A program made the translations under genes and the position numbers. The notes under the pieces are model-generated. The model was not told the origin of the DNA and ran no database searches. It saw nothing but the letters and a program-made list of their open reading frames with translations. A stretch of DNA of 64,000 nucleotides from Nemopilema nomurai (taxonomy: Eukaryota > Cnidaria > Scyphozoa > Rhizostomeae > Rhizostomatidae): positions 558,001 to 622,000 of the forward strand of contig PEDN01001358.1 of NCBI GenBank assembly GCA_003864495.1. Reading direction: 5' to 3'. Of this stretch, positions 12,701 through 24,468 are shown piece after piece (the stretch's first letter is position 1; every line of letters begins with the position of its first letter).

Positions 12701-14582
12701 CTCCTGCATCGTGTCAATTCCACGGCAGTTCTTCTGTTTTTATTTTTGGTATAAAAAACTTGTTGCTCTGAACCCCTCCGTCTCAAAGACTGTGTTGAAT
12801 GCCAGCCTGGCATTGGGCACAAGTCGCGTCTTAGATATTTTCGTTTCATTCAGTGAATTTCTGTGGGGCCTATCAAGATTTTTCAACTTCAGGTTGCCAA
12901 AGCATTGTTATTATCTTGGAATACCCCCCTGTTATTATGTAATCCTGCGAGCCCATGTCGATGGACTTTAGGTGCTCAGCAGGGGGCTCAGATAAGCCAT
13001 GCTATTCTCTTTGCGACATTCTTGTAATTTTGCCGGCTTTCCGACATTAAAAGGCCTACTTGACCTATCGTCGATGCAGATAAGTTGTGCGGTAGTTATT
13101 GTGAAGCTATCTTCATCAGATCTGAAGTGCAACACAAGTCTCGTATGTTTTTACTTTACGGTGTGATGACCCAAGGTAAACTGCCAAAAGTGCTCATGTT
13201 ATTATCAGTCGAGTTCTCGTACCTGTCCAACGGTGGCATTCTAGTTGATATTGCTATAACACCCAACAGATCTAAAACAGTAGCCGGATAGACCGCTGGT
13301 CAATGTCACTGCTCGGCTTTACGGTGACTCTGCTGTGTTCCTTGCGCTGCAAAGGAGTCCCACCCTGCTGTATCACATCAAAGTAATACATGGCATTATC
13401 AACTTGCTGAAATGATATTTCTTGTGGGTTTATCATTCTCCCGTCCAGGCCGTATCGAACTGCTTTCTCTAAATTCGAAACACAAGCATCCCCGATGATT
13501 CACTCATACAGAAAACACCTTCCGCAAGGCCTTGAATCCCCGAGCGTTTACTGCGGAGGCGCTGCAACGGGCCAATCGAATGAGTGGCCAGTTTCCCATA
13601 AACAAGAAATGTTTGTGGCCAGCGGGCCGATCTCCCACCGCGTGCTCCATTAGGCTAAATTTGAGTGGAGACGAAGTGTTTGTTAATTCATCAGCCGTGA
13701 GCTAGTATTACGGTTGTGCATCTAGATTATGCTTTTTTGGTATGGGCGCAGATCTGCCTACATGGGCGAAGGAGCGTTGCGGTCACTGTGTCTTCTGAAT
13801 GGTGTCATCTGTATTGTTGCACACGGTCACGCTGAACAGACTGTTAACACCGAAGCAGGCCTTTCGGGGCGCAATTATTCCCACACTACAGGGCCGCTGC
13901 CGCATCTCAACCAAGGCTTTGTGCCTCACACCCACGACCGACCGTAGCCGCACCCAGCAGCTTATTTCTAATCTTATCCACTTTGGATGAGCACTTCCTC
14001 TACCCTGGTAGTTGGCCGGTACTATAAATTCGAATGGGGCAGTCACATGTTACAACTTGTGTTCTCTTTGCAAAACATGATACTCTCGAATCAGTGCTGT
14101 TTTTTCCTTGAGGAAATTTAAGAATTTTTCATACCTAACCTGTATTATGATGACCAATCTTAAGTTCTTGTTAAGGATCCCCCTTCCAGTTCAACCAGGG
14201 CACCAAATCGTCATCATCGCACCCATTTTATTCTGTCATTGAGCAAGTTTCAAAGCAAATTTCGCCGCCCCTCTTTTATGTTTCGCCTTAAACAATTCCA
14301 TTATTTTCACAAGTTTCAAATGCATGCAAAAAGATTTCAATCAAAGCGATACTGTTATTCATTCTGCTTGAGCTGATATAGGCCCCAGCTCCCTTGTGTT
14401 TAGCATTAATTCGCGTATGTATAAAAGTTTTGTTTGCTCCTCCGCAGGAATTGCTTGAAGTTCTTCCAAATGACGTCAGTGAACGATTGGCAGAGTTCCG
14501 AAGAGTCACTTTGAACAAACTGTTGCAGTCCTGTGAAACAAGGGAAGACTACCCATTTGAGGCCCCAAAAGAACAAAATTGA
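632..14582 (+). CDS. GCN1: eIF2-alpha kinase activator GCN1, C-terminal part (11 exons, 5' end outside window)
   Basis: GCN1 is a very large cytoplasmic HEAT-repeat protein that binds ribosomes and delivers the signal of uncharged tRNA or stalled/collided ribosomes to the kinase GCN2. Exons joined: 632-745, 1135-1290, 1718-1831, 2250-2480, 3789-3982, 4275-4389, 4934-5030, 5456-5604, 7353-7457, 11796-12014, 14448-14582. Together they give 542 residues with no internal stop, and every junction keeps frame and has GT-AG borders. The order of blocks matches the C-terminal fifth of animal GCN1 as I remember it: VTGPLIRIFADRFNWNVK, LKPFLPQLQTTFIKAL, DWTVRHGR, QATADR|IPI. Animal GCN1 is about 2,670 residues, so about 80% is upstream. 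The part that binds the RWD domain of GCN2 in yeast and human falls in this C-terminal portion. Introns lengthen toward the 3' end (up to 4.3 kb). No frameshift or premature stop is seen. Identification is by recalled similarity and is strong. Confidence 0.95.
1135..1290 (+). CDS. GCN1: GCN1 exon b
   Basis: 52 codons, phase 0 at both ends, from ASAIIMKAFCSGCKTDY to GALDALIK. It follows a T-rich acceptor (gcttttttcaag) and ends at a strong gtgagc donor. It contains a complete HEAT helix pair (DYVQQLLKVILQLMND / VYTEAWGALDALIK). Confidence 0.93.
1718..1831 (+). CDS. GCN1: GCN1 exon c
   Basis: 38 codons, phase 0 at both ends, RLDPAEQMQHIGNLRKAI to PGFCIVGK. The PGFC motif followed by a Lys/Gly turn is characteristic of this part of GCN1. 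Acceptor ctctacag, donor gtaata. Confidence 0.92.
2250..2480 (+). CDS. GCN1: GCN1 exon d
   Basis: 77 codons, the longest GCN1 exon here and the most diagnostic. It includes LKEQTAKLLGEVV, the block VTGPLIRIFADRFNWNVKVA and LNTLALLLKK. Both ends are phase 0. The donor gtaagg is near-consensus. The minus-strand ORF over the same bases is a shadow. Confidence 0.96.
2481..3788. other. GCN1 intron d-e
   Basis: 1.3-kb intron with no coding content. It contains a C-run near 2572-2581 and a short stem-loop with 7-bp arms GGCCGGT / ACCGGCC (3008-3014 and 3030-3036, 15-base loop). Short ORFs on both strands here lack coding character. Confidence 0.75.
3789..3982 (+). CDS. GCN1: GCN1 exon e
   Basis: 194 bases (64 codons plus 2 bases), VGIMLKPFLPQLQTTFIKAL to NNEDTTI, with the last Arg codon split. 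The LKPFLPQLQTTF block is nearly identical across animals. Acceptor ttttacag. The donor gtctct is unusual but keeps the frame (AG + A at the next exon). Confidence 0.94.
4275..4389 (+). CDS. GCN1: GCN1 exon f
   Basis: One base completing Arg plus 38 codons: ESILKALRSVILIAGSKMSE to LVPLLGSAE. The acceptor is tttcag and the donor gtaggg. It encodes one HEAT repeat and corresponds to the human segment around LQALRFVIQGAGAKV. Confidence 0.92.
4934..5030 (+). CDS. GCN1: GCN1 exon g
   Basis: 32 codons plus one base: DDVRVGAGGAVGALC to NDLLNNELF. The donor is gtaatg. A TGACGTCA palindrome (4936-4943) lies inside the exon and is read as Asp-Asp-Val-Arg. Confidence 0.92.
5456..5604 (+). CDS. GCN1: GCN1 exon h
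   Basis: Two bases completing Asp plus 49 codons, with the diagnostic block MDWTVRHGRTVALSYA and ending VLKQATADR. The acceptor is attccag and the donor gtatgc. A TGACGTCA palindrome (5559-5566) lies inside, read as Asn-Asp-Val-Ile. Confidence 0.95.
5605..7352. other. GCN1 intron h-i
   Basis: 1.75-kb T-rich intron. The 134-codon plus-strand ORF at 6215-6619 has no recognisable domain and lies between two firmly joined exons, so it is treated as chance. Confidence 0.75.
7353..7457 (+). CDS. GCN1: GCN1 exon i
   Basis: 35 codons, phase 0 at both ends, IPITIYGVHSLGHVMIANAL to GILETFKK. It follows a long T-run acceptor (gattttttttag) and ends at gtatgt. It matches the IPIAVSGVRGMGFLMRHH region of human GCN1. 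Confidence 0.92.
7458..11795. other. GCN1 intron i-j (4.3 kb)
   Basis: The longest GCN1 intron here. It begins with a 48-bp-period imperfect tandem duplication (about 7553-7648) and contains a 9-bp hairpin AAAACCAGT-AAA-ACTGGTTTT (8392-8412) and two TGACGTCA palindromes (8243-8250, 9327-9334). A 140-codon minus-strand ORF (8919-9341) shows no recognisable family. Confidence 0.75.
7553..7648. repeat. 48-bp imperfect tandem duplication in GCN1 intron
   Basis: Two copies with a 48-base offset, beginning agtaccagatttatctgg (7554) and agtaccggccttatctgg (7602), each followed by GAACCGG. Further GAACCG words precede the first copy. Confidence 0.6.
11796..12014 (+). CDS. GCN1: GCN1 exon j
   Basis: 73 codons, phase 0 at both ends, SLQHSSNDVRLAAVKTIDYV to LRDGDQKYE, covering two helical HEAT units. 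The acceptor is ctcctccgcag and the donor gtaaga. The flanking introns are the longest in the gene fragment (4,338 and 2,433 bp). Confidence 0.93.
12015..14447. other. GCN1 intron j-k (2.4 kb)
   Basis: Intron before the terminal exon. The part around 13500-13990 is richer in G+C than its surroundings, and overlapping short ORFs occur on both strands, but no splice-consistent or recognisable coding unit is seen. Confidence 0.7.
14448..14582 (+). CDS. GCN1: GCN1 terminal exon with stop
   Basis: 44 codons plus TGA (14580-14582): ELLEVLPNDVSERLAEFRRV to APKEQN. The acceptor ctcctccgcag is almost the same sequence as that of exon j. The tail is divergent, as in other animals. A TATAAA at 14681-14686, about 100 bases past the stop, is the only nearby candidate for a variant polyadenylation signal. 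I see no AATAAA close by. Confidence 0.9.
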   Translation, partial: ELLEVLPNDVSERLAEFRRVTLNKLLQSCETREDYPFEAPKEQN

Positions 14583-17500
14583 TTGCTGCAAGCTTTGCCA
14601 GTTAGCAATTGAATTGTCAGTTGTTTTTTAGCAATAGCTAATGACAGTTGTTTTACTATGTTTTGTTGATGAACGATAGCTATAAATAATTATCAAATGG
14701 CATGCAAATTTCTAGATCTAGTTCAGATTTCTTGCTTATCTTTGATTTCGTCGATCTTGTCCCAATTTTTAAGGCCCAGTTTGCGGTCACATTTTCCTTC
14801 ACAACATCAACCGGAACATTTTACTGTTGATTTTCTAACACTTGTGTACCACTCTGAATATGAAAGTTTTACTCAAGGCTTGCTGCATAAAATATTTGGA
14901 ATGTATTGGAGACATCGGCAACACTTCTAAAGAATATAGATTCCGAATTACAATTAGAAAACCAAGTACTGTGGGATTCTTTCCTGTAATTTTATTTGTA
15001 TGTTTTGTTCTAAATAGCTTTGGTAAGAAAAGCAAAAAGATATTTGATCCTGTAATCTCAGAAAATTTATCAAGGCAAAGAAAACGGAGTTTAGCCCTCT
15101 CCACAAGCTTGTCTCTCCCAAGTAGTCAGTAAATAAGCATACTGTCTCATGATGCTTTGCTCATCTGAACTTTGGATTGAAAAGCTCACCCTATTTGAAG
15201 AGAGCAGCACCAAAAGCCTCTTCTCATTTATATACTTAGATTTTATCGGGAGCTAAGCAACCCCTTCAATGCTCAGTGCAACCGTCCTGTTGTCTAGTGG
15301 TTGTCGATTGATTGATTTTTACAAAGGGAGGAATCCTTTTGTGTGTGGCATTATGTCATGCAAAAATTTAGAAACAAATGCTTAGAATTAAGTGCCAAAC
15401 CTCTGAGACCCAAACAGTTTGTTGCTGGCTACTACATTTTAAAATTCTCAGTTTTTTTAAGAGGTATTAGGCTGAGTCTGCCACGACTAATTTTTTGTTT
15501 GTTAATAAGCAATTGGCAGAAGGTAAGGATTTTTTTGCTTAATGAGCTCTTGACTTCAAGTGAACGCAACAAACGTCGAATAGGCGCCATCTTGAACACG
15601 TGCAATCATTCCAACAAAAACATGACATGCAGCGGCGAGGAGCTGCCTTGCCTTTGATTTGATGAAGCCGGACACGAGCCTTTGGCGGATAGGCTTAGGC
15701 CGCGCGTGAAAACCGAGAATCCGCGCACCGCAGCAGTTTGAACATCAAAGAAGGGCATGCGTAGAGCTGTGAAGTAACAGCAATCCGTCTTGTCGCTGCA
15801 GCGTGCGTTAATGCAGCTGTGCTTTTCAATAATTCAAAAAGAGATTAAATGACCCCTCTCTAACAGTGCATCTCCTTTGTCTGTTGCGGGCGGGTTCTCT
15901 TAGATCAACGTCTTCGCGCGATAAGCGGAATCCGTGTCAAGGCGAGACTCAATATGAATGCTCCTGCAATTAAAACACTAGAAGATCTACCCCTTAAATA
16001 CTTTTTCAAATGCCCCCTATCTTTCTCTGATTTCTCACCAATCCTTAATGCATGTGTGTTTAAGCCTTCAAGTCTCTGTTCCGCGTATTGACGACACTAA
16101 GCCTCGTAACAAGAATGCTGCCCATTCACTGGTGAATTCTGCCGTGTTGGTCGTACATTCGCTAGTATAAATACGAATAGATCACATGGCCAATACAAGC
16201 TGTTATCTATTGGTTAGTATAAACTCAATGGCAGTTGCAACTCGAAGCTACTAGGGTTCGAAGCCTTGCCGAAAGTGCGCTGAACGCCGAAAAGCACGTT
16301 TCGACTCAACTGTTTTACACTTAGGCGTATGAAAATACACAGTTCGCTACTTGATAAGTAGCCCCTTTCTCTTTACATCAGTTTTGGAACACATATGGCA
16401 AGGGTAGCTTTTGGGACTATACCTAAAAATGACCCTGTAGCGTCTAAATAATGTCTCCAAATATCTAAAAAAATACTGTGAACAATGTTTAAAATTTGGA
16501 TTTTTAATGTCGATTTCAAGAACTTAAGTGCACGTCTTTAGAATCAAGCTTGAAAATGAGCCACCGTTAGAAGCCAAGTGACCTGTTGCTGAGAAAGGAA
16601 AAATGAGCGGGTGCTCTTCTTTCGGAGTCCTGGACTCCATCTGAGTTTGCCAAAGGGAAATGGAACAATTAATGTGTTGTCACAGTTGCTGATCAACAGA
16701 AGAAGTCATTGCCTTGAAGACAGGAGTCGCATCCTATGCACCTTTCCCTACAAGCAAGGCACCGCTCAGACAGAGACAGAACTAATTTGGATTTGTGACT
16801 GTTTCAAGGCGTGTGACTTGACTGTTTCGGCAGGGCTTTTGATTTCCGAAGTCATAATGAAGACAAGATGGCAACAGGGCAGCGCAAGAAGTTTGGTAGT
16901 AATTGGACTCATACGTGATGAACATTTACTCGAAGCAGTCGGAGTGTACAAATAGGCCCGTACGTCACACCCCAGAATCTGTTGATCAACGTGGAAGATC
17001 TGTTTCCCGCAGGCGCAAATTTGGCCAAAAAGATGTTCGAGAGAAGAAAACACTAATTAGACTCCGTGGCCCACAAACATAACCGACAATTACTCTTATG
17101 AATATTTCAGTGTCCCTTGCTTATACCCTATGAATTCGCCAGAAACTTACAAAAATAAAGCTGGGAACAAGGTACATTGGATTCGAGCGGACCGTTGCTT
17201 TGCGTCCTTTGTCGGCTGGATACGTGCATATTCAGTCGAGAGAATTCATACATCATATTGTGCTGCCTTTGTCTTGATCCCAAGCAAAAGTGATTCCCTA
17301 TAATGACGGTGCCAAATGAATAGTGATTCTCTCAGTATTCTCTTATATCTTATTATCCTATGGGAAAACACCAGCTTCAGTGCGTTCCTTAGCCCCTTAA
17401 AGGCAATCACGTGTATGAAGTCGACCATACCGGCTTTTGCCCTCATTCACTCAGACTTTTACGGGTTTTTTGCAGAATGTCGTTGCTCTCTCCGGAGGTC

Positions 17501-20500
17501 GGGGACTTCCTTCTTTAGCCTCGCTGTCTTGTCGCTTGGCACTCTTGGCTCATCCTCGTTTCTGGTAAGTCTTATAATTTACTTGCCTTTTCAATTTATT
17601 GACCCGGACTGCTGTAAGCGCGCGCGTCAACTACCGCTTTGCGAGATATAGCGGTCAATTATAACACGACTGACTCCACGTGGTTTATGCCCATCTCACC
17701 TAGAAAACTATAATGCAGAGATTCCTATCTTAATGCAGCTAGCATCACGTATTCTGATTCTTGTTATTCCAAATGCCTTGAGCTGCCTTCACAGACAATA
17801 TCTCTTAGTCTCGATGTAAATACCTTTTTAATTGAACCGATGCAAGATTTGCATAAAATAAAGATATTCAGATATTTAAACCACCTTTTTCGCTATTTCC
17901 TCTCCCTTTCAATTCATTAAAAGCTTTTCATTTCATATTTTACAATTTAATTCCCCATTTAATTCAGTGCCGCTATCACCTACGAGTATTGTGTGAGGTC
18001 GTGTTTAGACTCATTATCATGTGACTTTAGACCCAGTCTTGCCACGGCGGTGTCTCACTGTTCAAAACATGGCTGCTGTTGAAGCAAACCCCGATGCTCT
18101 TTCTCGAGAGTGGTGCATGGTTTCATCTGCATTGCCAGTCATGTACTTCTCTTTCCGCGTCGCTTTCTGCCTCTTTCTCTGCTCCCCTTTGCTTTGAAGC
18201 AGCTACTGTTAGATCCCGCGTCTCCTGCGCAATGGCTCTATTTTTGATTCTCTTGACCCTCTCTCTTTCTCGCTCCACTTAGAATTTGTCTTCCTTTTGC
18301 CAATTAACAGTTGCCTCTCTGTATTAACGTCAAGCATTAAGGAGTAGATGCAGTTTCTATCTGTTTATGTTCCGATATTTTGTTGAGTGCTCTACTCCCG
18401 TCGGCTTCTGCATGAAATATCTTTGATTAAAACGTGTGTTACCCTACCCATATTGTTGTGCCATAGTTTTGGTGCAATTGCGGTTCAAAGCTAATGACGC
18501 AAATGCTGGGTCTACCATGCAGTGTTTTGGCATAATATCTAGTCAAAAGTTCTTTTATTTTACAAATATATTTGAAAACTGGTGGAAAGCAGTCTCCGGG
18601 ACAAAGCTAAACAATCTAAAACTATGAAGTATTTTGTTGCCGAAGAGGCAAGTCTCGTGCCGTTGGCTAATGGTCTTTTTCAAGCTCTTCAAGGACTTTC
18701 TTCTCACTCTCTATCGTCTTACTTTGAAACCCTTCTTGCTGATGCAATTTGAAAAGTCGCAAATGCCAAACGTCGAAGCAATACAGAATTCTCTACGTGG
18801 TGATTATTAAATTTCAATTGCAGTCGCTAGGAAAGAGGCAACAGCCCTCTATAAAGACTGCTTATCTAGAAGTTTGATGACGCAATAATGACTCCAGAGG
18901 GTCATCTTGTCTGCCAATTTTCATGGAAACGCTCTTTGCCCCAATGCCATTATTGTCTACAGTGACTTGTTGTATTTCTGTCATTTCTGCTTTAAAACAG
19001 AATTTCTCGAATGTCACATATTGTTTAGATGAGGCAAGGGGCAAAAATACTGGATTTTCACAGAAACAGCTTCAAAAACAAAAATTTACTTGTTTAAGTA
19101 GACAATCGACCACAGGCAATCGTTCAAGCAAAAGCCTCACGGTTTTGCACGGGCAGTTGACGATAACATCGCTTTCGAAAAGGAAAAGGGTGTTTTGTCG
19201 TTCATAACCTACCGAGCTTACAGCACTTGAGTGCTATGTTGATGAAAGGAAACACAAACAAATGACTCGGCTGAGAATTTCTTTTACATGCCATGTCAAG
19301 TTCGCTTAATCTCGCAATTTCATCGATAATACCACATCTCTGCACTCATACAGCTAGAAGGCTGTTACTATTGTACACTTAGTTCGAGGGTTCCGAGAAA
19401 ACTGATTCGCTAGTTTTCGCTTTGGTGGTGAGAGAACCGTGCGGGGCTTGTCAGTGAAGAAGGTGCAAGGGTTAACTAGAAGGTTGGTATGTTTGCACAT
19501 TGTCCTGTAGGTAGGTATTGAATGTCCTGGTGGAATACCAACAAGTGCTGTTTTTGGTAAGGTCAGCATTTGCCTGCGCGCCTGTGGAATTTCAAAGACA
19601 TGGCCTGTTGTCCGAAGGTTTTCAAACAGAGACGATCTCTGCGAATGCCTTTAGCTGCTATTTGGGAGGGTAGGCATGCAAAAGCCTCAGGAAGGCATTA
19701 ACCAGGCTATTGTTCTCGCTGGCGCATTGTAGTGCCTCAAGAATTAATTCAATTTACGATGAATAATACCTTTTTATGCCACCGTGGCAATCGGCATGGG
19801 GCATCACCCAATGTTTTCTTCTCATTCATTGAAGATCTTTGATTCTAGATGCAGTACAAAAGGGACGTGAAATGGCGTCAGGAAAGATTCTATCACTCGT
19901 GCGACCAAAAAATGTCGTTAATGGACTTGCATTGCCAATAAGCATGGTTGTGAGTACAATTTGACTTCTTTTTCGACGCCCATCACTTCTTGCGAGTGCA
20001 AAGAACTTTAGTTTCGACATTAATATTGCGGTTTTAGTTTCGGTTTCTACTTGAAGATTACTATCAGTTTTGTCTCATTCTACAAATTCACAACCTCGTC
20101 AATTTCTGTAGCTGCAAAGCGGTAGCTCTGGTCTGCCTAAAGTTATCGGCAGGCAAGTTCTCTAATTCACTTCGAGTTAGAAACAACGGTGTTTATCAGC
20201 CAAGAGAGATATGTTCTTCTGCTCTACATAGACTGACATCTTCAGAGCCAAGCAAGCATGGTTTTTACTTGATGCGCTCGATATCGAATCATATGATGCG
20301 GTGTGCCGAGTGTAAACTTACGCAAACACGTTGCGTCAGCTTGGTTACTTACCAAGTTGGAAAATCTATTGTTCATTTTCCAAGGTATCCTGCACTTAAA
20401 GTTTGGGTTTCTATAGGGTTTTGATTTCTTTTCATTTGAAATAATTTGGCAAATGCATTGAATAAATGACCGTTAAGAATACTGGCTTTAGTTTATCTAG

Positions 20501-21723
20501 TCTAATTTACTCAGAGAGGCCCACTATATTGGGGACTCTTCAATATAAGGGTAGAAGCTCTGAAATCGTATAATTTCCTTTCAAGTTTTTTTAATTTTGC
20601 TTAATAACTGCATCAAGACTAGAATTAACTTCTCAAATAAACAGTGACTGATGATTTAAGTCAGGCAAATTTTGTTGATGAATCCACCGATATGATTGCG
20701 ACGGTTTATTGGATATATATGGGAGTGAAATGAAGCTAAACAAAACTTCGTCATATCATGGTGATTAACAGTATTTTGGCGGTACGGCTCTCCACCTCAA
20801 AATGTGCCTTTACACTATATTCTCCAACGCCTACCCGACTTTCTCACCACATCTTCAACAACGCCCACAGTTGCATGGGAGAAAGTTATGGGTAAGGCTT
20901 TTTGATGACAAAGTAGCAATTTCTGACAAATTCTTGCAAAAAATTCAAAAAAACAGTTTGCGAATCTACTCAATTACTCAGCTTGTGAGAGACTACCAGA
21001 AATAGTTCGCCACGCTCAAGGGCATAGATAAACACTTGTTACTTTGAGGCGACTTTCGTCCTTTGAGATTCATGAAACAATCTGTAAAGCAATTTGTAGA
21101 AAATGCTTCCACCAATGCATCTTTGTGTAACAGAATACTTTTTCAAAGAAATAAAGGTATCAGGGTGCAAGAAGGACCGTCAATAGACAATAGGTTTTCC
21201 AAGTTCACATTTCAATGCATCGTTTTTCACCACAAAAGGTCTCTTGGTTTTCGAATACAGCTCAGAGTCAACTAAATGCATTTAATCATCGGACGATTTA
21301 GTTTGATGGACGTTTTCCTCCAAGGCATATGCTTCCTAAGTGGGTGAACTTCAAACCAGTCTACTCGGCTGGCACTTGCCATTTTCGTTTTATGTGCCAA
21401 TTTTTATTTTGGTCCAAGATTTAGCAAAGTGTGGCTTCTTTCGTGTTGGTATGGCCACTGAATAGTGTTGCCTATGACAATTGATCGATGGATTATGTCG
21501 ATATTTTGATTCGGTTGCTTCTTGTCTACTCACCAGATATTGTTCAATCGGTTTGTCTGGGCTATTTGAATGAATAATAAATGAAAGCCAATTTACTTTT
21601 GTCATTCCGCTGCTTAATTCATGTTTAAAATTCTATTAATCCCGTGCTATTGTAGCATCTTTCGACGAATTGTGCTTTATTTTCTTTCCCGGGCTAAAAA
21701 CAATTTGCCGTACCTAAAATAAT
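14583..21723. other. Intergenic, no recognised gene
   Basis: Past the GCN1 stop. The sequence is AT-rich with a G+C-richer patch at about 15640-15920 and a pyrimidine-rich patch at about 18100-18290. Short ORFs occur on both strands (for example minus 19826-20020 and 18862-19044), but none has a recognisable motif or clear splice partners. The B-box-like GGGTTCGAAGCC near 16254 does not fold into a tRNA. Confidence 0.6.
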
Positions 21724-22275
21724 TCAGACGATGCAAAATGCATATACGGGGTAGGCTTGGAATCCTTCGAATGAGCATTGGCTTGGCATTGCGGAGTGGT
21801 TTAAAACGAGATTATCTTCAGTTTTAGTAACGGCTCTATTACGAAAGCACGACAACCTCGCTATATACCTGGAAGACCACTGGCTTCTCTTTCGTTTTAA
21901 CCTCGCATTCAACCTTAAATAAATACAGCTTGCTAACAAGTCTAGGTCAAGGATAATTTCGACTTTTGAGAGTCTGGTATGAAGTGTTGCTTGCGTTGTT
22001 TTGTCAAATTTTCTGGTCAAATTGACCGAAGTTTTAGATGTGACGTCATCGATCTTAAAAGGTTTTGCTAGTCTTAGATCAGCATGTGAATGTTTTTCTG
22101 CTGCTAGGGAGCCTTGCAGATCGCTGACAGCCGCAAATTGCATAATGGGTATATTCTGTATGGTCTCTACCCCCACAATTGTGCTTTCTGTGCATGCGAT
22201 TGTGAGGCTGATTTTCACAAGAACGGTCTTAGAAAACTGAGCCAAAACTTGTAGTGCGGTTTCAAGAGCCGCCAT
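21724..22275 (-). CDS. Hypothetical ORF, 183 codons, unrecognised
   Basis: I do not recognise this protein. It is the longest ORF in the 31-kb interval between the two firm genes and starts at an ATG in good context (aaataaATGGCGG), with an in-frame TAA just upstream. Codons show a strong purine-first pattern. The product begins MAALETALQVLAQF and has alternating hydrophobic stretches predicting beta strands, such as KTVLVKISLTIACTES and SKVEIILDLDLLASCIYLRL, followed by a basic cluster (LKRKRS). There is no signal peptide or clear membrane segment. It could be a single-exon gene ending at TGA 21724-21726, or a first exon ending at a good donor (CAG|GTATAT, last exon base 21869). It could also be a fragment of an old gene or transposon. 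Neighbours give no functional hint. Confidence 0.4.
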   Translation of the reverse strand: MAALETALQVLAQFSKTVLVKISLTIACTESTIVGVETIQNIPIMQFAAVSDLQGSLAAEKHSHADLRLAKPFKIDDVTSKTSVNLTRKFDKTTQATLHTRLSKVEIILDLDLLASCIYLRLNARLKRKRSQWSSRYIARLSCFRNRAVTKTEDNLVLNHSAMPSQCSFEGFQAYPVYAFCIV

Positions 22276-23518
22276 TTATTTAACTGGTAAACAACCATTT
22301 TGATGCGAGGACAAAAACGCTTATTTGTCCTAATGTTTGAGTCAGTACTTTGGGAAAGTACTTCAAGAGCCAACGTTCGAGAAAAACTAACTTGACATTT
22401 TCTTCCTAGCTTTAGTTTTGGCTAAGTAGGATTGAATTGCTATTTTTGTCTTAGATTGCGTAGTATCAGAGTCAAATCAATGCATTTTACTGGATTGAGT
22501 TTGTATTATCAAATTCCTTAATGATATTGCCAGCAAGCCTTGTAGGATTATATTTCAAATGACGTAGGAGTTTTAGAATCATTCGGAAAGCTGAAATTTT
22601 GCCTTTAAAAAGTTTTAATTAATCTTCATCATTGAAAAATATATTTAATATAATGGAGTCACCACAGGAAATGTCAGAACAAAGTGTTGCAAGTAGGCTG
22701 GGGCTCTTGAAAGCATCAAAAGGATTGCTTGTCTGTTTCGATCTTTTGCTCTATTTGTCTGATGTTTGAATTTGAAGTATTCGCAAGAAAGTCTTATCAT
22801 AACATGGACAAAGAGAATTGTAACGATGATTGTTTTGACATTGATATTGAAAGACACTTCATATTTGAATTTTCAGTGCTGTGAAAAGCCCGAAACTAGT
22901 TTGATAGAATTAAAGCGATAATTATGCTATTTCAAATTTATAATAAGAGATATTACATGAAAGATTGGTCCATGTTAATCATTTTCAAAAGGCATTCCGA
23001 ATTTCACAATATGAAATTGTGACAAATCTGATGTTTATAGAAAAGTATTTGGTGCTAGACTAGTCAATGACCATCACATTGGATCTTTCAAAGCAAATAC
23101 TTCATATAGATATGCTCAGTTCCTTGTTTTTGTCATTATTCCTTTGCTTTTGCCCCCAAATGCCGAATCTCTCTAGTATACACCTCAGCTTGTGTGGCGT
23201 GCTAGAAGTAAGAGCATGACAAAATACGCCTGTTAACATTTGAGTTCTCAAATGTAAATGAAACAGTTAGAAATTTCCCAGTTTTTTTAATTCAGTCCAG
23301 ATAGAGCTATTTCATATGGCCTTCAGAATCAGTACTATGAGGAAACATCATAAAAATTTGCGAACATTTCTCGTCAAAGACGTCAGCTGAAATAAATACT
23401 TTGTTCATCGGTGTTATCATTCATTGGAGGTCCCAACATCATTGGTTTTTCTTGCCCTGTTTTCGAAAATGAACGTAAAGATGTGCTTGCAAAATTGCTT
23501 CCTTAATTGAAACAGAGC

Positions 23519-23536
23519 CAGCTGGTTAACCAGCTG
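23519..23536. repeat. 18-bp perfect palindrome CAGCTGGTTAACCAGCTG
   Basis: Perfect dyad made of two CAGCTG E-box words flanking a GTTAAC centre. The flanking bases are not symmetrical, so it is not part of a longer inverted repeat. Confidence 0.85.
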
Positions 23537-24468
23537 AAGATTTCTGTTTCATATTTTTCTGTAAACGCACACAAGCGTAGGCTGTCATTATTCAAAGAGT
23601 AGTTTAGTCTTTAGACAAGCCTGCGTATGCCCTCTATCTTTTGTGCTGTAACCGCTATTGTCTCTTTAATCTAACTGGCCAACTGAACAAGTTCCGAATT
23701 CTTCCAGTCTTGTGCAACGCTGCAACCCGTGCAATATATTCAGTGATAAAGAAGAGATTGAGTCGCATCCTGCGAATGCATAGAATTGAGGCAAAATGAC
23801 CCGTGCTTCGTTTCAAATATGCTAAAACATATTCCAAAATACTTGTGTACTTTTCATGGTCAACTTTGATCTATTTTTAATTGCAAATAGTCAAAACTTA
23901 ACCTTTTCTCTCTGATACATGCTGAAGTTATGTGTTTCCGAAATCTTTAAGCCACTGTTTATCACAAGTGTGAGGTTATGTACCACAAAACAATCTTTTA
24001 TTTCAAAAGGTGTTTTCGAGTCTCATTCTCTCGCATTCAGACTCAAATTGCTCTTGCTAGATAAATAAGCTACTCTATGTTCTTGTTACTGTTGAAGCTC
24101 TTGCCATCCTCCATCTTGCAGTTGCCTTTGATTAAAACCTGGTAAACAAATTCCCTTAGAAGATATCCCCTTTCTCTGGCTTCTATTCTATTCGATATGC
24201 ATGTGTCATTTACGAACATTTTCCTTCGAGGCCCTTCATTATATTATGGTATTATGCATTGTAGAGGGCAGGCAAACAATGCCGCATTAGTGGGTTTTGG
24301 TTTATTTTCTTTCTGCAAATAATCCAAACTGCAACTGTAGGCTTTTTATTAATAAGGGCACTAGACTCCTGCACCATTCAACTTTTCCAAGGACAGCTTG
24401 GTCGTATTACATGTTTTTCAGGCGTTGCCAACCTGAGAGGCAAGGTTGTAACTAAAATCTCAACAAAG

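Noticed and set aside
16240..16275. tRNA-like B box GGGTTCGAAGCC
   Set aside because: The T-arm can be drawn, but the acceptor stem would need CTTTCGG upstream and none is present; no anticodon arm fits.
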